From: Nitrosospira briensis C-128
GTDB taxonomy: Bacteria; Pseudomonadota; Gammaproteobacteria; Burkholderiales; Nitrosomonadaceae
Direction: 5' to 3'
NCBI RefSeq assembly: GCF_000619905.2
Contig: NZ_CP012371.1
Span: 1,488,001-1,552,000 of the forward strand
DNA: 64,000 bases
Below are positions 26,902 to 36,135 of the stretch, piece by piece. Numbering within the stretch: position 1 is the first letter of the stretch; every line of letters starts with the position of its first letter. The notes below the pieces were generated by a model, which did no database searches, was not told where the DNA came from, and saw only the letters and a list, made by a program, of their open reading frames with translations. Made by a program: the position numbers and the translations under genes.

Positions 26902-27588
26902 TCAATCATAACTCTTTTTTTGCGATAGGTACTCGGGAATCTCCTTGATTGATTGAAATTCCAAATGCTGGTCTTCAATCTTTTCGCGATAGTTTTCGAG
27001 CAGATTTTCCATTTCGGCGCGCTTGATCTGAGTAAAAGGTTCCGCCTCCAGGATGGCGTTCAAGGCCCCCTTGCCGCCATACCAATCGACCAGTTCCCGG
27101 CCTATTTGATAAAGCTCGTCGTTATTTTTTTCACAGAGCTTCCTCTGGTCGTTTTGCTTCCCAAGCGCCGTTGTGGAATTCTTCAGGTCCTGTTCCAGTT
27201 GATTCCGTTGACCGGATAATTCTTCATTCCGCTTGATTGCTTCATCAAGCTGTGAGCGCAATTCCTTTCTTTCCGTGCTTGCCGCATCGAGGTCTTTTTC
27301 AAGACGGGGGATTTTGGCGGCAACACTCGCGGCGGATCGCTTGTGAGATTCAGTTTCATCGCGAGTTTTTTTTAACGTTTCCTCCAGCACTGTCTTCTCC
27401 TGGTCCAACGCCGATCTTTGCTGCTGGATCTCGCTTAATTGCTGTTGCATGCGTCGCAGCGCCTGCCTCTGTTTTTTTTGATCCTTATCATTGGCAGCGA
27501 TGACGTCGGACGGCCACGAGGTCGCCACAAGCGCGACGGCTATTACCTGGCACAACAAGCGCGAACCCACTGTCTTACGGTTATTCAT
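26902..27588 (-). CDS. Exported coiled-coil protein of the TonB/porin operon
   Basis: Function unknown. From ATG 27588 (MNNRKTVGS) the protein has 228 residues with a signal peptide ending near VIAA-NDK. A long charged coiled coil of about 120 residues follows, rich in Gln, Glu, Lys and Arg, and then a helical tail with ELYQIGRELVDWYGG. It resembles in layout the DUF3450-type or other periplasmic coiled-coil proteins found beside ExbB/ExbD systems, but I cannot assign it to a family. It is last in the ExbB-ExbD-TonB-porin operon, about 150 bases after the porin gene. A periplasmic spacer or scaffold role between TonB and the porin is inference. Confidence 0.75.
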   Translation of the reverse strand: MNNRKTVGSRLLCQVIAVALVATSWPSDVIAANDKDQKKQRQALRRMQQQLSEIQQQRSALDQEKTVLEETLKKTRDETESHKRSAASVAAKIPRLEKDLDAASTERKELRSQLDEAIKRNEELSGQRNQLEQDLKNSTTALGKQNDQRKLCEKNNDELYQIGRELVDWYGGKGALNAILEAEPFTQIKRAEMENLLENYREKIEDQHLEFQSIKEIPEYLSQKKSYD

Positions 27589-27737
27589 ACAGGAACCTTT
27601 CCCGGTTGCAACGAAACGATGATCGCCGATGAAACAAACGCCGCGTAATAAAGGTATTAAGCTCACCGCAAAACGCGCCACATCCGCCATGCCCATCAAT
27701 GACAACGCCGTATCGGTCCATCTGGCGGTCACGCACT

Positions 27738-29435
27738 TTAGAACCTGGCATTCAGATCCAGATTGATCGAGTCGATGCCCAGCGGCAAGCCACTGATCTG
27801 GTTATAGGAGTTATATCGAAGTCCAAACCAGGTGTTATGGGCCACGCCGTATAAACCATGGATGGTGTACCCCTTATGATTGGTACCGCCCAAAAGGTAA
27901 TTGGAATCCGTAAAGGCATCCAGCATCGAGTCCCGTTCAGAATAACGATAGAAGCCGAAGATCTGCCATTGGTGCCGCTCCGAAATAACAGGGTAGCCAA
28001 CCGTCAAGCGAATCTGATAAGCATCGGTTTCCGGCTTGATATTCTGCCCGGTACGGGTGAATATCTTGTTCTGGTTGTAGCCCACATTCCGTGCATAGTC
28101 CACGGTTCCAACAACGTGGATGGGCTTGAATCGGGAGTAGTCAGCCACCATGGTGACGTTGGCGATGCGATAATCCGCTGCCAGGGCCCATAGGTTGGTG
28201 GTGGGATCCCCATCGTTATCGATGTTAAAGAGGCTGTTGCCTTTCTGCCGGAACAGGGTGGCCGTCTGATTGAACAGGGTATCTCCGAAGGCCGGGTTGC
28301 GGACCCCGCTGATATTGCGATAGTCGTAATAAGCGGCTCCAACCCTGACTTTGGTGTCGAGGTCGTCCGGGATCCATTCCACGCCCGCCTGAGCCCCGTA
28401 GAACCACTTATCCTTAGCCTTGACCGTCTCGCTTTGGTTGATTTGCTGCAAGGGAAATATCCCTGCGTTGAGGAACGGTTTCATGGTTCTGTTTTCTTTG
28501 AGCCAGGGATGAAGATTGATCGCAAGACCTTCAAAGTTCAGGTCGGCATCCCATAACAGATCGGTATGTATGACCCCGGCCGTCGGTATCGTGTGAGGCG
28601 CGTCCCTGATGGTGCCGGTGTATACGTCTCCCACGGTGCCGACGAAAAAGGGATTGGGGAAACGTCCACCTTTAACCGTGATCCAGTCCCAGGGGGAGAG
28701 CTTGAGGTAAGCCTGATCCAGCACAAAGCCGAATTTACTATTGAATGTTCCCAGCGTCTGAAGGGTGGATGTGGGAGATCCCATGGATAACGGCCCCCCC
28801 AGTGTGCTCCCCGTCGTCGCCGGATCATTGATGTTACCGGTGGTCAAGCGCAACCCCATATCCACTCCACGAGTGACATTGGCATTAATGCCGAGACGCA
28901 TGCGGAGCCTTTCGCGGTGAAGGCTGTCCTCGGTGGTGTTGTCGATCTGCTGGCCAATGGCCTGAAAATTAGCGGCGGGCGCATTGGTACTGGCGTAAAA
29001 GTCGGCCTGTTCGCGCAGGCGTATGTCTCCTTCCAGCTTGAAGCGGCTAGTCCACTCGGGTACGACATTCACATCCCCCCAACCTTCCTGCTTGGCTTGC
29101 CCCACCACCGCGTCGCGCAATTCATCGCGAATTTCCTTCTTGATATGTTCGGGCACATAGGTAACGCGCACCTCACCCTTTTTCGGTCCCTCGACAGCGG
29201 GTGGTGAGGCTTTTTCCTGGGCTTGCTGCGCAACCCTGGCTTTTTCTTCCGCCTTTCGGATCATTTCATTAGCCGCCTCTCGCTTGATCACACCTTGCTC
29301 AACCAGAAGATGAATCAGATTCAAGGTGGTCTCATACAGAATCTCGACCTTCTGGCGCTCCTCGGTTCTTGCCTGGGCGCCGCTCGCAAGTACCGCTATC
29401 ACGACGGCAGCCGAGAGCATCATAAGGATCTTCAT
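27738..29435 (-). CDS. Putative outer-membrane porin (Porin_5-like) of the TonB operon
   Basis: An outer-membrane beta-barrel of about 565 residues. After a signal peptide (ASGAQA-RTE) comes a helical, charged N-terminal region (EILYETTLNLIHLLVEQGV, then an Ala/Lys/Glu-rich helix) and then a long series of amphipathic strands starting at RFKLEGDIRLREQ and ending in LDLNARF with terminal Phe. This matches the 'putative porin' family rather than a TonB-dependent receptor: no plug domain or TonB box is apparent. The ATG at 29435 has GGAGAAG nine bases upstream; an ATG at 29459 overlaps the tonB stop by one base. Co-location with TonB, ExbB and ExbD suggests energised transport. Confidence 0.82.
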   Translation of the reverse strand: MKILMMLSAAVVIAVLASGAQARTEERQKVEILYETTLNLIHLLVEQGVIKREAANEMIRKAEEKARVAQQAQEKASPPAVEGPKKGEVRVTYVPEHIKKEIRDELRDAVVGQAKQEGWGDVNVVPEWTSRFKLEGDIRLREQADFYASTNAPAANFQAIGQQIDNTTEDSLHRERLRMRLGINANVTRGVDMGLRLTTGNINDPATTGSTLGGPLSMGSPTSTLQTLGTFNSKFGFVLDQAYLKLSPWDWITVKGGRFPNPFFVGTVGDVYTGTIRDAPHTIPTAGVIHTDLLWDADLNFEGLAINLHPWLKENRTMKPFLNAGIFPLQQINQSETVKAKDKWFYGAQAGVEWIPDDLDTKVRVGAAYYDYRNISGVRNPAFGDTLFNQTATLFRQKGNSLFNIDNDGDPTTNLWALAADYRIANVTMVADYSRFKPIHVVGTVDYARNVGYNQNKIFTRTGQNIKPETDAYQIRLTVGYPVISERHQWQIFGFYRYSERDSMLDAFTDSNYLLGGTNHKGYTIHGLYGVAHNTWFGLRYNSYNQISGLPLGIDSINLDLNARF

Positions 29436-29458
29436 TTTATTTTTCTTCTCCAGACCCA

Positions 29459-30124
29459 TCAGGCGCGCGAGGTCACGCGTATTTTCAACGGCTGCGGCAT
29501 ATCGGCAGGCGGACCCTCGCGCATGGCCCGCAGGTTCTGCAGCACATCCTTGAGTAACTCATCAACCTTTGCATCTCCGGTGTTATCGACCAGCGTAATT
29601 CGCGCCACTTTCCCCCCGGCATCGATCCATACCTTCACCACCACCTTGTAGCTTTTGTCCTTGAGCGCCTTCTCGCGCGCCAACGCATCCTGAAAAGCGG
29701 AGTTCACCGCATCGTTCACTATGGCGTCATACCAGGCCCATGGATTCCCTTTGGAGCCACCGATCAAATCGGCCCCGCCTTTTTTTCCTACGAGCCCGAA
29801 TCCATCGCCGCTGCCGGTTCCCTCCGCATCCACACCCAGATCCGGCCCTGGCGGCGGTTCATCCGCCTGATCCATTGGTTCGGGGTCGGGCTCGGAAAGC
29901 TTGATCTCTTCCTTTACAACAGGCTCCGGCGGCTTTTGCTCAGGGGGTGGCGGAGGTGGCGGCTTGATCAAGGTGATCTGCTGAAGCGATGGCTTCGGCG
30001 GCGGCTGGTCACTTCCCAGAAAATCTTTCAGCCACAATCCCAGCGTGACCGCGCCGCTCACGACAAGTAAAACGACGCCCCAGCGCACCCAGGCCGGCCT
30101 TTGGTCTTCGCTTGATTCTTCCAT
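29459..30124 (-). CDS. TonB family energy transducer
   Basis: TonB passes proton-motive energy from ExbBD to outer-membrane proteins. The 221-residue protein has a cytoplasmic N-terminus, one membrane segment (WGVVLLVVSGAVTLGLWL, about residues 15-32), a Pro-rich periplasmic stretch with a run of seven prolines and repeated Pro-Glu, and a C-terminal TonB-like domain (YKVVVKVWIDAGGKVARIT). A Gly-rich linker and a WAWYDAIVNDAV segment precede the C-domain. It lies between exbD (three-base gap) and the porin gene (one-base overlap for the longer start). Confidence 0.9.
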   Translation of the reverse strand: MEESSEDQRPAWVRWGVVLLVVSGAVTLGLWLKDFLGSDQPPPKPSLQQITLIKPPPPPPPEQKPPEPVVKEEIKLSEPDPEPMDQADEPPPGPDLGVDAEGTGSGDGFGLVGKKGGADLIGGSKGNPWAWYDAIVNDAVNSAFQDALAREKALKDKSYKVVVKVWIDAGGKVARITLVDNTGDAKVDELLKDVLQNLRAMREGPPADMPQPLKIRVTSRA

Positions 30125-30127
30125 GCA

Positions 30128-30532
30128 CTACTTCACCAGTCTCTGGGTGACAAGGCCCAACTGCGTAATATCCAATTGCCCCAGTAATTCGAGCACTTCC
30201 ATTACCTTGCCGTACTGCACTACCGTATCTCCCTTGACCACGACCGGCAACTCGGGATTGGCAGCTCTCAATTCGCCCAACCGGGTTCGTAATTCATCCA
30301 GCGTTACCGGATAGGCATCCAGAAAAATCTGCCCGCTTTCGTTGATCGTGATCGCCTTGGTCTGGGGCTTGGCCAGACTGGGAGAATTGCTGGCCTTGGG
30401 CAAATTGACCTTTATTCCCTGCACCGATGCTGTTGTCATGATGATGAAAATTACCAGCAACACATAGGCGAGATCCAGCATGGGCACGACATTGATTTCG
30501 TCGTAAAGCTCGTTGTCTTCCTGAAGTTTCAT
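30128..30532 (-). CDS. ExbD/TolR family biopolymer transport protein
   Basis: ExbD forms the proton channel with ExbB. This 134-residue protein has a single N-terminal membrane helix with the essential aspartate in VPMLDLAYVLLVIFIIM (Asp20), then a periplasmic ExbD domain with INESGQIFLD and VVVKGDTVVQYGKVMEVLE. It follows the exbB fusion gene by 11 bases and precedes tonB by three. Asp position and length are normal. Confidence 0.95.
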   Translation of the reverse strand: MKLQEDNELYDEINVVPMLDLAYVLLVIFIIMTTASVQGIKVNLPKASNSPSLAKPQTKAITINESGQIFLDAYPVTLDELRTRLGELRAANPELPVVVKGDTVVQYGKVMEVLELLGQLDITQLGLVTQRLVK

Positions 30533-30543
30533 GACAATCCCGA

Positions 30544-32202
30544 TCAGCGACTGTAGTTTTCGGCAAGTTTGGTAACAAGCTCGTCGACGAAAATATGCAT
30601 CCTTGATACGGTGGCCTTGATGCGCGAAGCCAGATAGTTGTAGCCGAACAGCGAAGGAATCGCCACGCCCATACCGGCCACCGTTGCAGCCAGCGCCGCC
30701 GCAATGCCCGGTGCGATTGCGTTGACATTGACATCCCCGGCGGCGGCAATCGCCGCAAATGTGATCATTACCCCCATCACCGTACCCAGCAACCCGATAA
30801 AGGGTCCGCCGGAGATAGCGATGGTCAGCAGTACCATGAACCTGTTCATGCGCTGAATCTCCTCCACCAACCCTGCGTCGAGGCTGGCACGGATCGCGTC
30901 GAGCGATTGCGGCGACAGCGACTTGGAAAGATGCGCTGCATCGGTATCATCGAACCGATGTGCCAGCTCAACCGCACTGATGTGGTAAATGCGGTAGAGC
31001 GGCGAATATTTGAAGTCTTTCCCCAATCCCTGCGCTTTATCTATCGTCGTCAGGTCGGTGGAAAGCTCGCGAAATTTGTCCATGAAACGGCTGTTGGATT
31101 TATCCACGCGATTGATATAGACCGTTTTGCTGTACATCACCCAGATCGCGATCACCAGCATGACCGCCAGCAGTCCAATCGCAACCCACCCATCCACGGT
31201 CAACGATTTCAGGATGATGCCCAGGTGCGAAGCTTCGTCGCCACCCCCTTCGGCGGTCTCTTCCTCGCCCATCGTGACAAGCTTGCCATCCGGCCCTTGT
31301 GCCGCCTGCACCGCCATCCATTCTGCGTTGCGCGCGATCGCGGATATTTGCACCTCATCCATTTCGCCCGTAAAGCCGGCGCCCAGCACGACGCTTCCCG
31401 ACGGTAACGCGGCACCCGGCAACTCGCCCGCCAGCTTGCCATCCACATATACACGCAGTGCATCCGCGACCGTGAATCCCAGGTGGTGCCATTGGCCTGC
31501 GCCAAGCGCCGTGCTTGAAGCAACGCTTGCCGCACCCGACTTCATTTTGATCAGGCCGCCCTCGAGCGCCGCGCTGACATTGTCCGACTGGAATAGCGTG
31601 CCCTTGAGCGACGCGGGCTTGATCCATACCGAGAAGCTGTACCCGGTGCCCGCATTCACCGGCGGTAACGTCAGGGTTTGCGATCCGTCGAACCCCGCGC
31701 CGCCGTTTGAGAACGACGCGGCAATCCGCTGTACAGCGGATTGCGCATGCAGACCGTTGAGCCCGCTATCTCGTGGGTTCCCTTCCAGCTCGGCAAAATG
31801 GTATATGGCGCTGCCGGCATCGTACGTTCCTTTGGGGTCTACCGCGGATGCCGCATTCTCATTACCGAAATAGAGAAAAAGCGTTGTCTGCGCGGAAAGC
31901 CTGGGTACCTTCACCCAGATCAACGCCAGCTGATTCGCACTATCCCATTTTTCGACATGAAATTTCAGTTCAGCCTTGTCATCTCCGGAAACCAGGCGCA
32001 AATCGCTACCGTCATCATTCGCCGAAAAAAAATCGAAGTTTCCTGTATGCAAGCGAATGAGTACCGGTGCATCCACCACCTCTCCGGCCGCGCTCGTCAG
32101 TGTGATTTTCTTGCGCGCCGTCCATCCATCGTTCCACCAGGCATGACTGGACAACGAGAAGCTACACAACACGAAAGCAAGAAGGGGCGCAAGGACGCGC
32201 AT
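30544..32202 (-). CDS. DUF2341-LamG-ExbB fusion protein (MotA/TolQ/ExbB proton channel family)
   Basis: An ExbB-type proton-channel subunit carrying a large periplasmic N-terminal part. Residues 1-21 are a signal peptide (SSHA-WWN). Residues 22 to about 130 match DUF2341 (WNDGWTARKKITL, then LFLYFGN); about 145-290 look like a LamG/concanavalin-like lectin domain (FSVWIKPASLKG, GQWHHLGFTV, VYVDGKLAGE, GEMDEVQIS). An acidic linker leads to TM1 (338-357), a cytoplasmic part, and TM2-TM3 (about 456-525) with GPFIGLLGTVMGVMITF and AALAATVAGMGVAIPS. Ordinary ExbB proteins have no such domain. Ligand binding, perhaps to glycans, is inference. Confidence 0.9.
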   Translation of the reverse strand: MRVLAPLLAFVLCSFSLSSHAWWNDGWTARKKITLTSAAGEVVDAPVLIRLHTGNFDFFSANDDGSDLRLVSGDDKAELKFHVEKWDSANQLALIWVKVPRLSAQTTLFLYFGNENAASAVDPKGTYDAGSAIYHFAELEGNPRDSGLNGLHAQSAVQRIAASFSNGGAGFDGSQTLTLPPVNAGTGYSFSVWIKPASLKGTLFQSDNVSAALEGGLIKMKSGAASVASSTALGAGQWHHLGFTVADALRVYVDGKLAGELPGAALPSGSVVLGAGFTGEMDEVQISAIARNAEWMAVQAAQGPDGKLVTMGEEETAEGGGDEASHLGIILKSLTVDGWVAIGLLAVMLVIAIWVMYSKTVYINRVDKSNSRFMDKFRELSTDLTTIDKAQGLGKDFKYSPLYRIYHISAVELAHRFDDTDAAHLSKSLSPQSLDAIRASLDAGLVEEIQRMNRFMVLLTIAISGGPFIGLLGTVMGVMITFAAIAAAGDVNVNAIAPGIAAALAATVAGMGVAIPSLFGYNYLASRIKATVSRMHIFVDELVTKLAENYSR

Positions 32203-32505
32203 GGGTATCCGCCTGAATAAAATAATCAGCGATTATCCATGCACCAGATGACAGCCATTAGGCAGAGATATGGTCCGAACGGATCATCACACGATGGAGG
32301 CAAAACGATCGGAAACGGAGCGGATTACGGGAAAGCAGTGGCGCAGGCGATGAAACCGGCGCGGTAGCGCCCGGTCTATCAAGTATGAGCTTGTCTAAAT
32401 GACAATATAACTTTTGTAACATTGGATGATGAAAATAGCCCATGTACGGTATCCATGCCGACAGCACAGCCACAATCGAAACCGTTCACCGGCAAAGGAC
32501 ACATC
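32203..32505. other. Divergent promoter region between exbB fusion and phoX-like gene
   Basis: About 300 bases between two divergently read genes, so both promoters should be here. A short stretch near 32390-32420 contains TTGTAACAT, which resembles half of a PhoB box, but the second half is poor. No gene is seen. Confidence 0.4.
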
Positions 32506-34623
32506 ATGACCAGCACTTTACATCCCGACGGGAGGATAAATCCCGGTTTGACCAGCTGCAACGAATCAGGTAACGAGTCCATCCGGAATCTGATTGACGC
32601 GCGCAAACTTTCCCGGCGCGGATTTCTCCAGGGGTCCTTCGGCGTAACCATGCTTTCGCTATTCGGTGGGTGCTGGTTCGACGGACGAGGCTACCACGCC
32701 CGGGCCGCTTCCTCTATCCCGAACGGCATCGGCTTCACGCCGGTTCCAGCCAATATTCTGCCCATGACCGACGCGGTCACGGTTCCGAACGGATACACCG
32801 CCAAGGTACTGATAGCCTGGGGTGATTCCCTCACCACGGCGCCCCATTGGGATACCGTGGGCGCAATGGACGAAGCGACCCAGTTGCACTCCTTCGGCGC
32901 TCATTCCGATGGGATACATTTCTCTCCGTTCCCGGGTAACCTCGGCAACTCGCGCGGGTTGCTCGTGGCCGGCAACGAGTATTGCGACCCGGCCCTGGTG
33001 AATAACATCAAGCCGGCATCATCGTATAGAACTGTTTCTTTGACGCTGGAGATGGTGCGCGCCCAGCAGGCCGCTCATGGCGTGAGCATTGTCACGGTCC
33101 AAAGGGAGAAGGGTGCCTGGGGTGTCGTATCCCAGTCTCCCTTCAACCGGCGCATTACTGGCAATACACTCTGCAGGCTTAGCGGTCCCGCATCGGGACA
33201 CGATCTGATGACCACCTCCGCCGACCCTGCCGGTCTGAATGTACAAGGCACGCTCAGCAATTGCGCCCATGGCTATACACCATGGGGCACCTATCTGACC
33301 TGCGAGGAGAACTGGAATAGTTACTTTTCCAATGAGACCGGAAACGTTGCGGGCATAAGCGACCCTGCTCGGAAAACCGACATTCTCGCCAGCCAGAATC
33401 GCTATGGCATTGTGAAGGGAGGCTTTGGCTATCGCTGGCACGAGGTGGACAAACGCTTCCGCGCCGATCTCCATTGCAATGAACCCAACCGCTTTGGCTG
33501 GGTGGTTGAAATCGATCCCTGGGATCCTTATAGCATTCCTGTCAAGCGTACCGCCCTTGGCCGTATCAAGCACGAGGGCGCGTGGGTTGTCGTTGACGAC
33601 GAAAACAGGGTTGCGGTCTACATGGGTGATGACGAGCGCAACGAATATGTGTACAAATTTGTTTGCAGTAAAGCCTATAGCCCTGAAAATCCCAAGGCCA
33701 ACCGTGATTTGCTGGATTCGGGCACGCTCTATGTGGCGCGATTCGATGGCGACGGGTCCGGGGTCTGGTTAGCCCTGACCTGGGGCATGAATGGGCTGAC
33801 GCCGGAGAACGGCTTCAACAGCCAGGCGGAGGTGCTGATCAAGACCCGCCAGGCTGCCGACCGCGTCGGCGCCACCATGATGGATCGGCCCGAGTGGACC
33901 GCTGCGCATCCTCTCACGCGGGAAATTTACCTCACCCTGACCAATAACAATCGTCGCGGTAATAACCCGGTTTCCAGCAACGCGTCCGATGGCACCAGTA
34001 CCGTCGCACGTGCCAATCCTCCGGTGGATGCGGCCAACCCCCGCCCCGATAATATCTATGGCCATATCATCCGCTGGCGTGAGCACATGGACAAGCTGAC
34101 CGCCACCACCTTCAAATGGGAGGTCTTCGTACAGTGCGGTGACAAGGCTGGCGGCGGCGCGAACAGAAACCTTGGCGCCAGCTACAATCAGGCCGGTCAT
34201 GACGGTTATGCCGGCAACATCCACGGTGATGATTACGGTTCTCCGGATGGTCTCTGGTTCGATAAGGATGGACGCCTGTGGATTCAGACCGACCAGGCCG
34301 GCGATGCCACGGGTGATTGGATCAATATCGGCGGCAATGCGATGCTGTGTGCCGACCCCGCCAACGGGGAAACCAGGCGCTTTCTCACCAGCCCGAAAAA
34401 TTGCGAAGTGTCCGGTGTGACTACAACCCCGGACGGAAAAACCATGTTCCTGGGGATTCAGCACCCTGGTGAGGATTGGAGCGATAATTTTACCGAAAAC
34501 TCAACCTGGCCCGATAGCGGGGTCAACGGCCCGACCACAGCCAGCGGCCGCAAGCCGGTATCGAAACCACGCTCCGCCGTAGTGGTCATCACCAAGGATG
34601 ATGGCGGCGTAATCGGTTCCTGA
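32506..34623 (+). CDS. phoX: PhoX-family (DUF839) Tat-exported alkaline phosphatase-like protein
   Basis: PhoX enzymes are Ca/Fe-dependent phosphatases exported folded by Tat and expressed under phosphate limitation. From ATG 32506 the protein has 705 residues. The twin-arginine signal SRRGFLQG is at 36-43, followed by a hydrophobic stretch and an Ala-x-Ala site (HARA-ASS). Family blocks are present: [55 protein letters not shown] and [16 protein letters not shown]. The start has AAAGGA upstream; an ATG at 32422 would put the Tat motif far from the N-terminus. The gene beside it, a GDPD, also releases phosphate compounds, so the pair suggests organic-phosphate scavenging. Confidence 0.85.
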   Translation: MTSTLHPDGRINPGLTSCNESGNESIRNLIDARKLSRRGFLQGSFGVTMLSLFGGCWFDGRGYHARAASSIPNGIGFTPVPANILPMTDAVTVPNGYTAKVLIAWGDSLTTAPHWDTVGAMDEATQLHSFGAHSDGIHFSPFPGNLGNSRGLLVAGNEYCDPALVNNIKPASSYRTVSLTLEMVRAQQAAHGVSIVTVQREKGAWGVVSQSPFNRRITGNTLCRLSGPASGHDLMTTSADPAGLNVQGTLSNCAHGYTPWGTYLTCEENWNSYFSNETGNVAGISDPARKTDILASQNRYGIVKGGFGYRWHEVDKRFRADLHCNEPNRFGWVVEIDPWDPYSIPVKRTALGRIKHEGAWVVVDDENRVAVYMGDDERNEYVYKFVCSKAYSPENPKANRDLLDSGTLYVARFDGDGSGVWLALTWGMNGLTPENGFNSQAEVLIKTRQAADRVGATMMDRPEWTAAHPLTREIYLTLTNNNRRGNNPVSSNASDGTSTVARANPPVDAANPRPDNIYGHIIRWREHMDKLTATTFKWEVFVQCGDKAGGGANRNLGASYNQAGHDGYAGNIHGDDYGSPDGLWFDKDGRLWIQTDQAGDATGDWINIGGNAMLCADPANGETRRFLTSPKNCEVSGVTTTPDGKTMFLGIQHPGEDWSDNFTENSTWPDSGVNGPTTASGRKPVSKPRSAVVVITKDDGGVIGS

Positions 34624-34642
34624 TCCCTGCAAAGGCTGCCGA

Positions 34643-36025
34643 GTGTTGAGTATTCGCGCCGTAAATCGCCTCACCAGGATACAGCAGGCGACTCCGGTCG
34701 GCATGCCCTCGCGCAATTTCGTCTTGCTGGCATTGATAACACGCTTCATGCTGGCCGCACTATCCATCGTTATCGCGCCTGCATCAGCGGGCGAAAGCGA
34801 TAACGGAGGAGAAAGCGCCCGCCATGATCGCGAGGCGGAAGCCGGCATGAATATCCAGCTCGGCCCGCGTCCTTTTTTCCTCGTCGAAGACATGGAGCCC
34901 GGCAAACTCAAGAGCAGGCTGCAGCGCTGCGGCAACGGGCCATTCCGTAAAACCGATTTTTCGATTGGCCACCGTGGCGCGGCCCTGCAGTTTCCGGAGC
35001 ATACGAAAGAGTCCTATGAGGCAGCCGCACGCATGGGCGCGGGCATTGTGGAGTGCGACGTAACCTTTACCCGGGACAAGATACTGGTCTGCCGTCATTC
35101 GCAATGCGATTTGCATATGACGACCGATATTCTCAATACACCGCTGGCGGAAAAATGCAGCAGGCCTTTTATACCCGCTCAGTTCGATGCTTCCGGAAAT
35201 CTTGTTCGGGAGGCGTCCGCTCGATGTTGCACCAGCGATCTCACCGTGGATGAATTCAAAAGTCTCAAAGGCAAAATGGACAGCTTCAACCCCGCAGCGA
35301 GGAGTTTCCCGGAATATCTGGGTGACATCCCGGGTTGGCGTACGGGTCTGTATGCCGGCCCCACCAGCGGGACTCTCCTTACCCATAAAGAAAGCATACG
35401 ACTGTTCACGGACCTGGGCGTAAAAATGATGCCTGAGCTCAAGAGCACCGGTATGGCGATGCCTTATGACAGCGATGGCGATGGTGTGGGCGACTACACA
35501 CAGCAGGACTACGCTCAACAGATGATCGACGAATACAAGGCTGCGGATGTCAATCCCCGGGATGTTTACGTCCAGTCGTTCGATATCCGCGACATACGCT
35601 ACTGGATCGCCAATGAACCGCAGTTCGGCAAACAGGCAGTTTACCTTGACGATGCCAACGTCGTCGCTGATCTGCCCCAGGCCGCGCAACTGGCCGCATA
35701 CAAGGCCGAGGGCATCAATATCGTCGCTCCGCCCCTGTTTGCCCTGCTGGCTACCGATGGCAGCGGCAACATCGTGCCCTCCAGGTACGCCGGACAGGCG
35801 AAGTCCGCGGGACTCGACATGATTACCTGGACGCTGGAACGCTCGGGAATTTTGGCGGATGGCGACAACGGCTTTTATTATCAGACTTTCGACTCGGCGA
35901 TCGCGCGTGAAGGCGATGTGATGAAAGTGCTGGACGTGCTCGCGAAGGATATCGGCATTATCGGCATCTTCAGCGACTGGCCGGCAACCGTGAGCTACTA
36001 TGCCAGTTGTATGAACCTTCGCTGA
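34643..36025 (+). CDS. Exported glycerophosphodiester phosphodiesterase
   Basis: This enzyme would hydrolyse glycerophosphodiesters from lipids to glycerol-3-phosphate and an alcohol. The GDPD signature is seen in [21 protein letters not shown] and [10 protein letters not shown] (catalytic His, Glu, Asp), with MPELKSTG and a terminal [10 protein letters not shown] matching the barrel end. An insertion of about 60 residues with four cysteines follows the first block. The start is GTG at 34643 (AAAGG upstream, 19 bases after phoX); ATG 34703 would give a more normal signal peptide (APASA-GES). It forms a plus-strand pair with phoX. Confidence 0.87.
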   Translation: MLSIRAVNRLTRIQQATPVGMPSRNFVLLALITRFMLAALSIVIAPASAGESDNGGESARHDREAEAGMNIQLGPRPFFLVEDMEPGKLKSRLQRCGNGPFRKTDFSIGHRGAALQFPEHTKESYEAAARMGAGIVECDVTFTRDKILVCRHSQCDLHMTTDILNTPLAEKCSRPFIPAQFDASGNLVREASARCCTSDLTVDEFKSLKGKMDSFNPAARSFPEYLGDIPGWRTGLYAGPTSGTLLTHKESIRLFTDLGVKMMPELKSTGMAMPYDSDGDGVGDYTQQDYAQQMIDEYKAADVNPRDVYVQSFDIRDIRYWIANEPQFGKQAVYLDDANVVADLPQAAQLAAYKAEGINIVAPPLFALLATDGSGNIVPSRYAGQAKSAGLDMITWTLERSGILADGDNGFYYQTFDSAIAREGDVMKVLDVLAKDIGIIGIFSDWPATVSYYASCMNLR

Positions 36026-36053
36026 TCGCTGATAGCCGATAGTGGACGTGTCT

Positions 36054-36104
36054 GCCTGATACCGACCGGATATGCGCCATGCAGGATCCCGGTCAGGCGT
36101 TTTG
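36054..36104 (+). terminator. Possible terminator after the GDPD gene
   Basis: GCCTGA-TA-CCG (from 36054) can pair with CGG-TCAGGC (ending 36098) across a long loop, followed by GTTTTG. It lies between two convergent genes. The T-run is short and the loop long, so this is tentative. Confidence 0.4.
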
Positions 36105-36135
36105 TGCGTCGGCATAGCGGCATGTTGCCGCGCCT

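Noticed and set aside
32385-32421. PhoB box upstream of the phoX-like gene
   Set aside because: Only one half-site (TTGTAACAT) is acceptable; the second half at the right spacing is missing.
34784-36115. 443-codon minus-strand frame across the GDPD gene
   Set aside because: It is antisense to a clear GDPD with catalytic motifs; its composition is that of a shadow frame.
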